NCBI RefSeq assembly: GCF_003725545.1
Contig: NZ_RJLN01000038.1
Coordinates: forward strand, 1-51,743
Origin: Micromonospora solifontis
Lineage (GTDB): Bacteria; Actinomycetota; Actinomycetes; Mycobacteriales; Micromonosporaceae
Direction of reading: 5' to 3'
DNA length: 51,743 bases
A program made the translations under genes and the position numbers. Below are positions 1 to 6,544 of this stretch, one piece after another. Below the pieces are notes generated by a model. That model was given only the letters and a program-made list of their open reading frames with translations. It was not told where the DNA came from and did no database searches. The first letter of the stretch is position 1. Every line of letters starts with the position of its first letter.

Positions 1-447
1 CGGCGACGCCACCGCCGGGCGGGCCGGCGCCTTGCCCGCGGCGGCGTCCATCGCCGCGTTGGCCAGGGCGTCCGCGTGCTTGTTGCGCTCCCGGGGCACC
101 CAGCTGAACCGGACGCTGTCGAACCGGCCGACCAGGCCGGCGGCCTGCGCGGCGAGCGGGCGCAGCCCCGGGTGCTTGATCTGCCAGCGGCCGCACATCT
201 GCTCGACCACCAGCTTCGAGTCCATCCGCGCCTCGACCTCGGCCGCGCCCAGCTCGGCGGCGGCCTCCAGCCCGGCGATCAGGCCGCGGTACTCGGCCAC
301 GTTGTTGGTGGCGGTGCCGATCGCCTCGGAGCGTTCGGCCAGCACCTCGCCGGTCTCCGGGTCCCGCACCACCGCACCGTAGCCGGCCGGCCCCGGGTTG
401 CCCCGGGACCCGCCGTCGGCCTCCACCACCACCGCGCGCACCGCCAC
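1..447 (-). CDS. RNase H domain protein, N-terminal part (bifunctional RNase HI/acid phosphatase family)
   Basis: This is the first 149 residues of a gene that runs off the left edge. The visible part is an RNase HI fold: strand 1 with the first metal-binding Asp in EADGGSRGNPGP (D11), Glu in NNVAEYRGL, Asp in ARMDSKLVVEQM, and the later KHADALANAAMDAA helix. Those acidic residues bind Mg2+ to cut RNA in RNA:DNA hybrids. In actinobacteria this domain is usually fused to a C-terminal CobC/phosphoglycerate-mutase-like phosphatase (as in Rv2228c); that half would lie outside the window, so the fusion is inference. The GTG at 447 lies just inside the stop of the zinc-ribbon gene (stop 455-453), so the two are probably co-transcribed. 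A GTG two codons later is an alternative start. Confidence 0.88.
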   Translation of the reverse strand, partial: MAVRAVVVEADGGSRGNPGPAGYGAVVRDPETGEVLAERSEAIGTATNNVAEYRGLIAGLEAAAELGAAEVEARMDSKLVVEQMCGRWQIKHPGLRPLAAQAAGLVGRFDSVRFSWVPRERNKHADALANAAMDAAAGKAPARPAVASP

Positions 448-452
448 GGCGA

Positions 453-1190
453 CTACAGCCCCGACTCGGCGGTCCGGACCATGATCCGCCGGCACTCCTC
501 GCAGCGGACCACGTCGTCCGGATCGGCCTTGCGGATCCGGGCCAGGTCGGCGCCGGAGAGCTCCAGCCGGCAGCCGCCGCAGCGGGCGCCGGTGAGCAGC
601 GCCGCGCCGAGCCCGGTGTCCTCGCGGATTCGGTCGTAGAGGGCGACCAGGTCGCTCGGGAGGTCGCCGGCGAGCGGCTGCCGGGCGCCGCGCTTGAACT
701 CCTCCTCCTTGGCGATCTCGGCGAGGCTCTCCGTGCGGCGCTGCTCGGCGGCCGCTCGCCGGTCCCGGGCCTCGGCGATCCGCCGCTCCACGCCGTCGAG
801 CACGCCCTGCGCGGTCTCCCGCTGCTCCATCAGCTCCAGCTCGGCGTCCTCCAGGTCGCCCTGCCGGCGGTTCAGCGAGGCCAGCTCGTGCTGGAGCGCC
901 TCCAGCTCCCGGGCCGGGCCGCTGCCGGCGGCGAGCCGGGCCTCGTCCTTGCTCTTGCGGGCGCGGACCTGGTCGATGTCCTTCTCCAGCCGGGCGATGT
1001 CCCGGTCCAGGTCGTCGACGGCCACCTGGGCGCGGGCCCGCTCGTCCTCCAGCGCGGAGAGCTGCCGGGCGAGGGCCTCCAGCTCGGCCAGCTCCGGCAG
1101 GGTGCGGCGCCGGTGGGCGAGCTGGGCGAGGGCGGTGTCGATCGCCTGCAGGTCGAGCAGGCGGCGCTGCACCTTCGGGTCAGCCTTCAC
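453..1190 (-). CDS. Zinc ribbon domain protein with long coiled coil (Rv2229c-like)
   Basis: This 245-residue protein begins VKADPKVQRRLL. About residues 10-175 form a charged, heptad-rich coiled coil, followed by a C4 zinc ribbon with two CxxC pairs, CGGC and CEEC, near the C terminus (zf-RING_7/C4-type family, PF02591). The family is conserved in actinobacteria next to Nif3, but its molecular role is not established; nucleic-acid or protein scaffolding is a guess. The GTG at 1190 is chosen because AAGGAG sits 8 nt upstream and the codon overlaps the Nif3 stop as GTGA, a typical coupled start. The longer open frame upstream is only a shadow of the Nif3 gene. Confidence 0.9.
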   Translation of the reverse strand: MKADPKVQRRLLDLQAIDTALAQLAHRRRTLPELAELEALARQLSALEDERARAQVAVDDLDRDIARLEKDIDQVRARKSKDEARLAAGSGPARELEALQHELASLNRRQGDLEDAELELMEQRETAQGVLDGVERRIAEARDRRAAAEQRRTESLAEIAKEEEFKRGARQPLAGDLPSDLVALYDRIREDTGLGAALLTGARCGGCRLELSGADLARIRKADPDDVVRCEECRRIMVRTAESGL

Positions 1191-2053
1191 GGTCGGGGCT
1201 CCTTGTCGTCCGGTCGGGGCGCGGCGGCGTGCACGGTCCACGGGTCGGTGTCCAGGTCGGAAACCACGGTCTCGACGCCCAGCTCGTCCCGCAGGTGGGC
1301 GGCCAGGTCGTCCAGCCAGGGTCGTTCGGTCGCCCAGTGGGCGGCGTCCAGCAGGGCCGGGCCACCGGCGGCGAGGTGCTCACCGGCGGGGTGGTGGCGC
1401 AGATCGGCGGTGAGGAACGCGTCCACCCCGGCGGCGGTCGCCTCGGCGAGGAAACCGTCCCCCGAGCCACCGCTGACCGCGAGGGTACGAACCATACGCC
1501 CGGGATCCCCGGCGGCGCGAACTCCCCAGGCGGTGGCGGGCAGCACGGCGGCGGCGTGCCGGGTCAGCTCGGCGAGGGTCATCGGGGTGGGCAACTCGCC
1601 GATCCGGCCGATGCCCCGCCCCGGCCCGTCGGGCGGGGAGCCGGGACGGGGACGGTGCAGCGGGCGCAGCCCGGTCAGCCCGAACCGGGCGGCGAGGGCG
1701 TCGGAGACGCCGGGGTCGGCCACGTCAGCGTTGGTGTGCGCCACGTACAGCGCGACGTCCGCCTTGATCAGGCGGTGGACGATCCGCCCCTTGTACGTCG
1801 TCGCGGCGACCGAGGAGACGCCGCGCAGCAGCAGCGGGTGGTGCGCGACGATCATGTCGGCGCCGGCGTCGAGTGCCTCCTCCACCGTCTCCGGGACCAC
1901 GTCGACCACGCAGGCGACCCGGCTTACGCCGGTGGTGGGCTCGCCGAGCACGAGACCGACCCGGTCCCACTCCTCGGCCCAGGCGGGCGGGTAGCGGCGG
2001 TCCAGCGCGGCCACCACGTCGGCGACCGTGGGTGCGGATCCGGTTGTGCTCAC
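1187..2053 (-). CDS. Nif3-like dinuclear metal centre hexameric protein
   Basis: This 288-residue protein of the NIF3/DUF34 family (GTP cyclohydrolase I type 2 homologue) is Rv2230c-like. The family signature is visible: EEWDRVGLVLGEP near the N terminus, DMIVAHHPLLLRG with the metal-binding His pair, and later FLTADLRHHPAGEH. Members form toroidal hexamers with two metals per subunit; the physiological substrate is unknown. The GTG at 2053 gives the usual N terminus (PTVADVVAALDRRYPP soon after). TAAGCT lies 8 nt before it, so the message may be nearly leaderless. The gene leads the Nif3 > zinc ribbon > RNase H run. The extra open frame up to 2152 crosses a repeat and is not counted. Confidence 0.9.
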   Translation of the reverse strand: MSTTGSAPTVADVVAALDRRYPPAWAEEWDRVGLVLGEPTTGVSRVACVVDVVPETVEEALDAGADMIVAHHPLLLRGVSSVAATTYKGRIVHRLIKADVALYVAHTNADVADPGVSDALAARFGLTGLRPLHRPRPGSPPDGPGRGIGRIGELPTPMTLAELTRHAAAVLPATAWGVRAAGDPGRMVRTLAVSGGSGDGFLAEATAAGVDAFLTADLRHHPAGEHLAAGGPALLDAAHWATERPWLDDLAAHLRDELGVETVVSDLDTDPWTVHAAAPRPDDKEPRP

Positions 2054-2061
2054 GGCCGGCC

Positions 2062-2067
2062 AGCTTA
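2062..2067 (-). promoter_or_regulatory. Candidate -10 hexamer of Nif3 gene
   Basis: On the minus strand TAAGCT ends 8 nt before the GTG at 2053 and no Shine-Dalgarno sequence is seen. It fits the TANNNT leaderless pattern found at several other genes here, with slightly longer spacing. Confidence 0.35.
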
Positions 2068-2104
2068 CCGGCGTTCGGGCGGAGGTACGGCCGAGGCGGC
2101 CAGG

Positions 2105-2146
2105 AGGGGCCCCCTGTACCGCGGAATGCGTTGACAAGGGGCCCCT
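2105..2146. repeat. Paired GGGGCCCC palindromes
   Basis: Two near-identical self-complementary blocks, AGGGGCCCCCT at 2105-2115 and AGGGGCCCCT at 2137-2146, flank a 21-bp spacer. The element fills the gap between the flavoprotein stop and the Nif3 start. It may act as a terminator for the flavoprotein operon or be a dispersed intergenic repeat; only the sequence is observed. Confidence 0.6.
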
Positions 2147-2155
2147 GCTCACACC

Positions 2156-2737
2156 TCAGCCGACCGGGGCGACCGGGCGCCGGGCGCCGGGCAACGCGGC
2201 GAGGCCGGCCGCCCACGGAAAGGCGTCCAGGTGCTGCTCGCCGGTACCCGGCGGGTGCAGCGGTACGACGTGGTCGCCGAAGACCACCTGGACGCCCCAC
2301 TCGCGCAGCCGGGCCAGGCCGGCGCGGAACGCCGGGTGCGCGGCCATCGCGGTGTTGGTGTACGGGACGGCCGCGATCGGCACCCCGAGCCCCTGCGCCT
2401 CGACCAGCAGGCCGAGGGCGAGCGTGTCGGTGATGCCGGCCGCCCACTTGTTGACCGTGTTGACCGTCGCCGGGCAGACCAGCATCGCGTCCGCCGGGGG
2501 CAGGACGTCCAGGTCGCCCGGGTTCTTGTAGTGGCTGCGCACCGGATGACCGGTCTGCCGGGCCAGCGCCGCCCGGTCGACGAACTTCGCGCCGTCCGGC
2601 GTGGTCACGACGCAGACGTCCCAGCCGTCCCGCTGCGCCAGATCGACCAGCTTGACGACGTCGCGGGCCAGCGGCGAACCGCAGGCGATGACGTAGAGCA
2701 CCGGACGGTGCCCGTTGGCGGTGTGCGGATCGTTCAT
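2156..2737 (-). CDS. Flavoprotein (HFCD/PF02441 family)
   Basis: This 193-residue protein is a single Rossmann-like flavoprotein domain of the PPC decarboxylase/UbiX type. LYVIACGSPLARDVVKLVD holds the phosphate-binding N-terminal loop, and CPATVNTVNKWAAGITDTL matches the FMN-contacting PxxxNTxxK region of the superfamily. It lacks the CoaB half, so it is not CoaBC; the substrate is unknown. The ATG at 2737 is 4 nt after the stop of the XRE regulator gene, with GGAG 9 nt upstream, so regulator and flavoprotein form a two-gene operon. This could be a redox- or ligand-sensing pair, but that is inference. Confidence 0.87.
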   Translation of the reverse strand: MNDPHTANGHRPVLYVIACGSPLARDVVKLVDLAQRDGWDVCVVTTPDGAKFVDRAALARQTGHPVRSHYKNPGDLDVLPPADAMLVCPATVNTVNKWAAGITDTLALGLLVEAQGLGVPIAAVPYTNTAMAAHPAFRAGLARLREWGVQVVFGDHVVPLHPPGTGEQHLDAFPWAAGLAALPGARRPVAPVG

Positions 2738-2741
2738 CCGC

Positions 2742-3968
2742 TCATACTCCGACTCCCATGTGCTCAGCCAACTCCGCGATCGGCGGAGGCGGCGTACCCC
2801 GTGTGCGACGGAGCACGTCCGACATCACCTCGTGGGCGATCGGCCGGCAGCGGATCTCGGACGGCGCGAGCCGGTCGCCGCGCAGCAGCATCTCGCCGGC
2901 GTTGGCGACGTCGCCGATCTGGGCGTAGCCGCGGGCCAGGTCGAGCAGGTGGTGGGCGCGACGCTCGGGCAGGAGGGCGTTGAACGACGGCTCGGGGATG
3001 CCGTGGTGGGTCTCCACGGCGCGGCCGCCGTCGCCCAGCTCGACGGCGGCGGCGGCCCGGTGCAGCAGCAGGTTGGTCGGGCCGAAGGAGGTCCAGTAGT
3101 GGTTCTGGTCGCCACCGAGCAGGATGGCCGCCTCGTTGGCGCCGGCGAGCAGGTCGTCGACGGTGGCCGAGTCGCCGATCCGGGCGGCGGCCATCGCGCC
3201 CTGGAGCAGCAGCATGCCGTAGACGGAGAGGCGTTCCGGGCTGGCGTCGTTGCCACCGCCGGGGGCGAGCCGGTTGGCGATCCGGACGTTGAGTTCGAGC
3301 GCCGGGCGGGGTCGACCCATGGCGACGAGAGCGTTGCAGACCCGGGTGGTGGCGATGCCGGCGAGCAGCGGGTCGTCGGCCCGCTGGGCGACCGCCATCG
3401 AGCGGTCGGCGGCCAGCCAGGACAGGTCGCACTCACCGAGCTTGCGCAGCACCGAGGAGGCGATCTGGTAGACCTGCCCGAGCAGGTGGGCGGCCTCCCG
3501 GGCCTGGTCGCCCTCGTGGCCGGCGTCGGCGGCCTGGGCGTCGCGCAGCAGCTTGGGCAGGGCGCGGGTGAGCATGCCGTAGCGGCCGTACTGGTAGGTG
3601 AGCCAGGCGTGGTTGACCGCCTTGCGCATGTCGGCCAGCGGCGGGGGGTAGGGCGCCGCGTCGAAGTAGGCGCTCATCGAGTCGTACCGCTCCAGGGCGG
3701 CCCGGATCTCCTCGACCTCGACCTGGTCGATGCAGTTGAGAGCGTCGGTACGCCGTTCCGGGTCCTTGCCGAGCAGCAGCTGCACATCGACCTGGAGGAT
3801 GTCGGCGATCTCGTAGACGACGGAGAACTTGTCCAGCCGCCGGACGCCGCGCTCCACCTTGTCCACCCAGCTCTTGGACTTGCCGAGGCGGTCGGCGAAG
3901 ACCTGTTGGGACATCTTGCGCCGGCTGCGCCAGTACGCCACCCGACGGCCTATGGGCAACTCATCCAT
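2742..3968 (-). CDS. XRE-family HTH regulator with TPR-like C-terminal domain
   Basis: This 408-residue protein has a Cro/C1-type helix-turn-helix at about residues 15-65 (MSQQVFADRLGKSKSWVDK then EIADILQVDVQLLLGKD). It is followed by about 300 residues of helical, Ala/Leu-rich repeats resembling tetratricopeptide units (for example AAHLLGQVYQIASSVLRKLG). Such proteins are common in actinomycete development and signalling, with the repeat domain binding a peptide or protein partner. The start ATG at 3968 has a strong GGAGGGATGGAGAG leader. It heads an operon with the flavoprotein and is divergent from the PrimPol-like gene across 245 bp, so it may control both. Confidence 0.88.
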   Translation of the reverse strand: MDELPIGRRVAYWRSRRKMSQQVFADRLGKSKSWVDKVERGVRRLDKFSVVYEIADILQVDVQLLLGKDPERRTDALNCIDQVEVEEIRAALERYDSMSAYFDAAPYPPPLADMRKAVNHAWLTYQYGRYGMLTRALPKLLRDAQAADAGHEGDQAREAAHLLGQVYQIASSVLRKLGECDLSWLAADRSMAVAQRADDPLLAGIATTRVCNALVAMGRPRPALELNVRIANRLAPGGGNDASPERLSVYGMLLLQGAMAAARIGDSATVDDLLAGANEAAILLGGDQNHYWTSFGPTNLLLHRAAAAVELGDGGRAVETHHGIPEPSFNALLPERRAHHLLDLARGYAQIGDVANAGEMLLRGDRLAPSEIRCRPIAHEVMSDVLRRTRGTPPPPIAELAEHMGVGV

Positions 3969-4213
3969 CTCTCCATCCCTCCCCCTGCCCGCGTCCGGCT
4001 GATCTCCCCCGGTCGATCATCGCAACGGTCCGTCGGTATTCAGGTTTTCGCTGGTCGCACACTCTGTACGTCGGCCGTACGGCCATTCCTCGTAGTTTCC
4101 GTGCAAGTTGCATCAGCCGTTCGACCGCTCAACGACTGTGAAATACAGCAGTGACGGCGTTCGACGCGTTACATCGGAGCGCCCAATCAGGACATAGAGG
4201 GGATGGGGCACAC
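3969..4213. promoter_or_regulatory. Divergent promoter region between XRE regulator and PrimPol-like gene
   Basis: This 245-bp intergenic stretch is less GC-rich than its surroundings (for example ACTGTGAAATACAGCAGTG at 4134-4152). Both flanking genes have ribosome binding sites at its edges. I see no convincing long operator palindrome. Confidence 0.4.
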
Positions 4214-4885
4214 ATGTGGGGGAATGTCGGACCGCGCGTGGCTCACCTGTCGCCTTTGGAACGCGTCCGGCTGCGCCGGGTGGCCGTCCGGTACGCGCTG
4301 CACGGCTGGCCGGTGACCCCGGGCGCCTGCCTCGCGAACCGCCGATTCGTCTGCGGGCGGGCCGGCTGCCCCACCGTCGGCTGTCACCCCGCGCTGGAGA
4401 ACTGGGAGCACGCGGCGAGCGCCGACCCGGCCCGGGTGGCCACCTGGTGGCGGGAGCGCCCGCACGGGGTGCTGCTGCCCACCGGGCGGGCGTTCGACGT
4501 GCTGGAGGTCGCCGCGCACTTCGGCCGCCGGGTGCTGGACGCGGTCGCCACCCACCCGGCCGGTTTCGGGGTCCGCGGGCCGGTGCTGGTCACCCCGACC
4601 GGGCGCTGGATGTTCCTGGTCCGTCCCGGCGACCCGCTCCGGCCGGAGCTGGAGCACTGCTTTCACGTCGTCCGGCACGGCCCCGGCTCGTGGATCGCGG
4701 CGCCGCCGACCCGGCTGCCGGAGGGCACGGTCCGCTGGGCGGTCGCCCCGGAACAGGCCCGCTGGCAGCTCCCCGACTCGTACCTGGTGCAGAACGCGCT
4801 GATCGAGGCGTTCCGGTCGGCCGGGGTCACGCTCACCTCCGACCTGCTCCCCGGCCAGCTCCCGCTCCCCCGGCGCGGCGGTTGA
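4214..4885 (+). CDS. Bifunctional DNA primase/polymerase N-terminal domain protein (PrimPol-like)
   Basis: This 223-residue protein resembles the N-terminal PrimPol domain (PF09250). It shows a Cys-rich segment CGRAGCPTVGCHP, then NWEHAASADPARVATWW, then LLPTGRAFDVLEV, and a C-terminal beta-rich part with RWMFLVRPG. Classical PrimPols carry an acidic DxD pair at the strand that here reads FDVLEV, so the catalytic pair is altered and enzymatic activity is doubtful. There is no helicase or primase-C domain. The ATG at 4214 is preferred over the frame opening at 4151 because GAGGGGATGGGG precedes it. It is divergent from the XRE regulator, a layout that suggests a regulatory rather than replication role (inference). 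Confidence 0.7.
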   Translation: MWGNVGPRVAHLSPLERVRLRRVAVRYALHGWPVTPGACLANRRFVCGRAGCPTVGCHPALENWEHAASADPARVATWWRERPHGVLLPTGRAFDVLEVAAHFGRRVLDAVATHPAGFGVRGPVLVTPTGRWMFLVRPGDPLRPELEHCFHVVRHGPGSWIAAPPTRLPEGTVRWAVAPEQARWQLPDSYLVQNALIEAFRSAGVTLTSDLLPGQLPLPRRGG

Positions 4886-4969
4886 CCGACGACCTCCCGA
4901 CAGCGTCCTTCCCGTCGGCGCGCTCGTTGAACCGGTGACAGCGCGTACGCGCCAGAGCGGGGGTTGAGC

Positions 4970-5131
4970 ATGTCCAGGGACGACGCGGCCCGCCACACCG
5001 GCGGCACCGAACCTTCACGGCACCACCGCCGCCCGTACCGCTGGGGCGGCACCCGCCCCTGGGGCAGCCGGCCCGGCCGCCCCCGCCCCACCGGCTCCCG
5101 CCCGGCCATCCTCCACCGCCCCCCGCGCTGA
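4970..5131 (+). CDS. Possible small basic Pro/Arg-rich protein
   Basis: A 53-codon frame (MSRDDAARHTGG at the start) lies in the 288-bp gap between the PrimPol-like gene and apbE. It is preceded by a G-rich GGGGGTTGAGC stretch that could bind the ribosome. The product would be rich in Arg, Pro and Gly with several Trp, has no recognised domain, and could be chance coding in GC-rich DNA. The rest of the gap shows nothing I can support. Confidence 0.25.
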   Translation: MSRDDAARHTGGTEPSRHHRRPYRWGGTRPWGSRPGRPRPTGSRPAILHRPPR

Positions 5132-5173
5132 CCGCCCCGCCCGAACCGCCCGGCCCAGCCTGGCCCGCTCAGC

Positions 5174-5941
5174 TCAGTCGACCAGCGGTAGTCGGGTGGA
5201 GTGCAGCAGGCGGTTGTCGTCGGTGATCACGGCGTGCAGGTGGCCGTCGAGGCGGTCGAGCCAGCCGATCCCGGACTCCCCCATGGCCAGCGCGGCGGTG
5301 GCGTACGCGTCGGCGTACCCCAGGTCCGGCCCGACCACGGTGACCAGCCGTAGCCCGTGCGCCGGCTCGCCCCGGCGCGGGTCGATCACGTGGTGGCCGC
5401 GGTGGTGCACCCCGGAGGTGGCGACCGCGAGGTCGGTGCCGGCGAGCACCAGGCAGACCGCCGACCAGTCGTCGGGATGGCGTACGCCGATCCGCCACGG
5501 CTCCCCGGTCGGGGCGAGCCCCCGGACCACCACGTCACCACCGGCGTTGAGGCAGTGGTTCGGCGCGCCCGCGGCGACCAGCCGGTCCGAGGCGACCTGC
5601 GCGGACCAGCCCTTCACGTAGCCGGACGGGTCGAGCCGCCCGGTGGCGTACGCGTCGAACCAGCCGTCCGTGGCGGCCCACAGGTCGGCGCAGCGCTCCA
5701 GCACCAGCCGCAGGTCGGCGGAGGCGTCGGCGAGCCGCAGCTCACCCCGGTCGAGCCGGCACACCTCGCTGTCGTCCCGGTAGGTGCTGAACCGGGCGTC
5801 GACCTCGCGCAGCCAGTCGAAGGTCCGGTCGGCCAACTCGGCGAGGCGGGCGGGTGGCAGGTCGTCGGCGAGGTCGAGGCTGATCGCCGTACCCATCACG
5901 TCCTCCACCCGGGTGAGCCCGGGCCGCGCCGATGCCGCCAA
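5174..5941 (-). CDS. apbE: FAD:protein FMN transferase
   Basis: ApbE-family flavin transferase, up to 255 residues. It moves FMN from FAD onto a Thr/Ser of an FMN-binding domain using Mg2+. Family blocks are present in order: VMGTAISLDL, FSTYRDDSEVCRLDRG, DPSGYVKGWS, CLNAGGDVVVRG, HHVIDPRRGEPA and ADAYATAALAMG, the last two holding the Mg2+/catalytic acidic and His region. The open frame starts at a TTG (5941) one base after the stop of the FMN-binding gene. An ATG at 5896 with GGAGG 5 nt upstream would remove 15 residues including the conserved VEDV, so the start is uncertain. No lipoprotein signal is visible, so it is probably cytoplasmic or coupled to export with its substrate. Last gene of the flavin operon. 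Confidence 0.9.
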   Translation of the reverse strand: MAASARPGLTRVEDVMGTAISLDLADDLPPARLAELADRTFDWLREVDARFSTYRDDSEVCRLDRGELRLADASADLRLVLERCADLWAATDGWFDAYATGRLDPSGYVKGWSAQVASDRLVAAGAPNHCLNAGGDVVVRGLAPTGEPWRIGVRHPDDWSAVCLVLAGTDLAVATSGVHHRGHHVIDPRRGEPAHGLRLVTVVGPDLGYADAYATAALAMGESGIGWLDRLDGHLHAVITDDNRLLHSTRLPLVD

Positions 5942-5942
5942 T

Positions 5943-6533
5943 TCAGATCTGGCTGATCGCGCTCTGCAACGACTGCCGGTACGCGTCGCTGGTGTAGGTG
6001 GCGTCGGAGACGGTGTTCAGGTTGGCGCTCTGCTTCTGCACCACCTGGCCGGAGGTGCCGCTGTAGGCGGCCTGCACGTCGTCGCTCTTGCGGCCGGACT
6101 CGCCGCTGCTCGGCATCCCGGTCGCCGTCGCGTTGACGATCTTCGTGCCGGAGACGGTGATCTGCACCCGCAGCGAGCCGTACCGGTAGCTCACCGTCGG
6201 GCCGTACAGGGTCCGGGTCGCCGGCTTCGGCGCGGCGGTGGTGGTCTTCGGTGCCGCGGTGGTCTTCGGCGCGGTGGGCTTGGCGGCCGTGCTCCGGCTG
6301 CCGCTCGCGCTCGGCCGGGCCGACGGTTTCACCCCGGCGGACGGGGCGGACGGGGCCGGCGCGGCGGCCGAGGGACCGCCGGTGGCGGCCGGGTCGAGCC
6401 CGCCCGGCACGGCCGGCGGCTGGTCGCCGGGGAGCGCCTGGGTGACCTGGCCGGCGCCGGGTGAGCCCTTCAGCACCACCAGGGCGGTGGTGCTGGCGGC
6501 CAGGCCGGTGATCGCGAGGAGCGCGCGACGCAT
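5943..6533 (-). CDS. FMN-binding domain protein, exported, flavinylation substrate
   Basis: This 196-residue protein has an N-terminal membrane/signal segment (RRALLAITGLAASTTALVVL), a Pro/Ala/Ser/Lys-rich linker at about residues 25-100, and a C-terminal FMN_bind domain (PF04205) from TLYGPTVSYRYGSL. The flavinylation site normally reads S/T-G-A-T; here it is SDATYTS, with T179 as the likely acceptor and Asp177 replacing Gly. ApbE directly downstream is the expected modifying enzyme. The domain probably faces the cell exterior and takes electrons from the ferric-reductase-like protein. GGAAGGG lies 5-6 nt before the ATG at 6533, 11 bp after the reductase stop. The long frame extending to 7790 is a shadow. 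Confidence 0.9.
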   Translation of the reverse strand: MRRALLAITGLAASTTALVVLKGSPGAGQVTQALPGDQPPAVPGGLDPAATGGPSAAAPAPSAPSAGVKPSARPSASGSRSTAAKPTAPKTTAAPKTTTAAPKPATRTLYGPTVSYRYGSLRVQITVSGTKIVNATATGMPSSGESGRKSDDVQAAYSGTSGQVVQKQSANLNTVSDATYTSDAYRQSLQSAISQI

Positions 6534-6544
6534 GGGGACCCTTC

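Noticed and set aside
32..639. Plus-strand frames at the left edge
   Set aside because: They are antisense to the RNase H and zinc-ribbon genes and have no recognisable domain.
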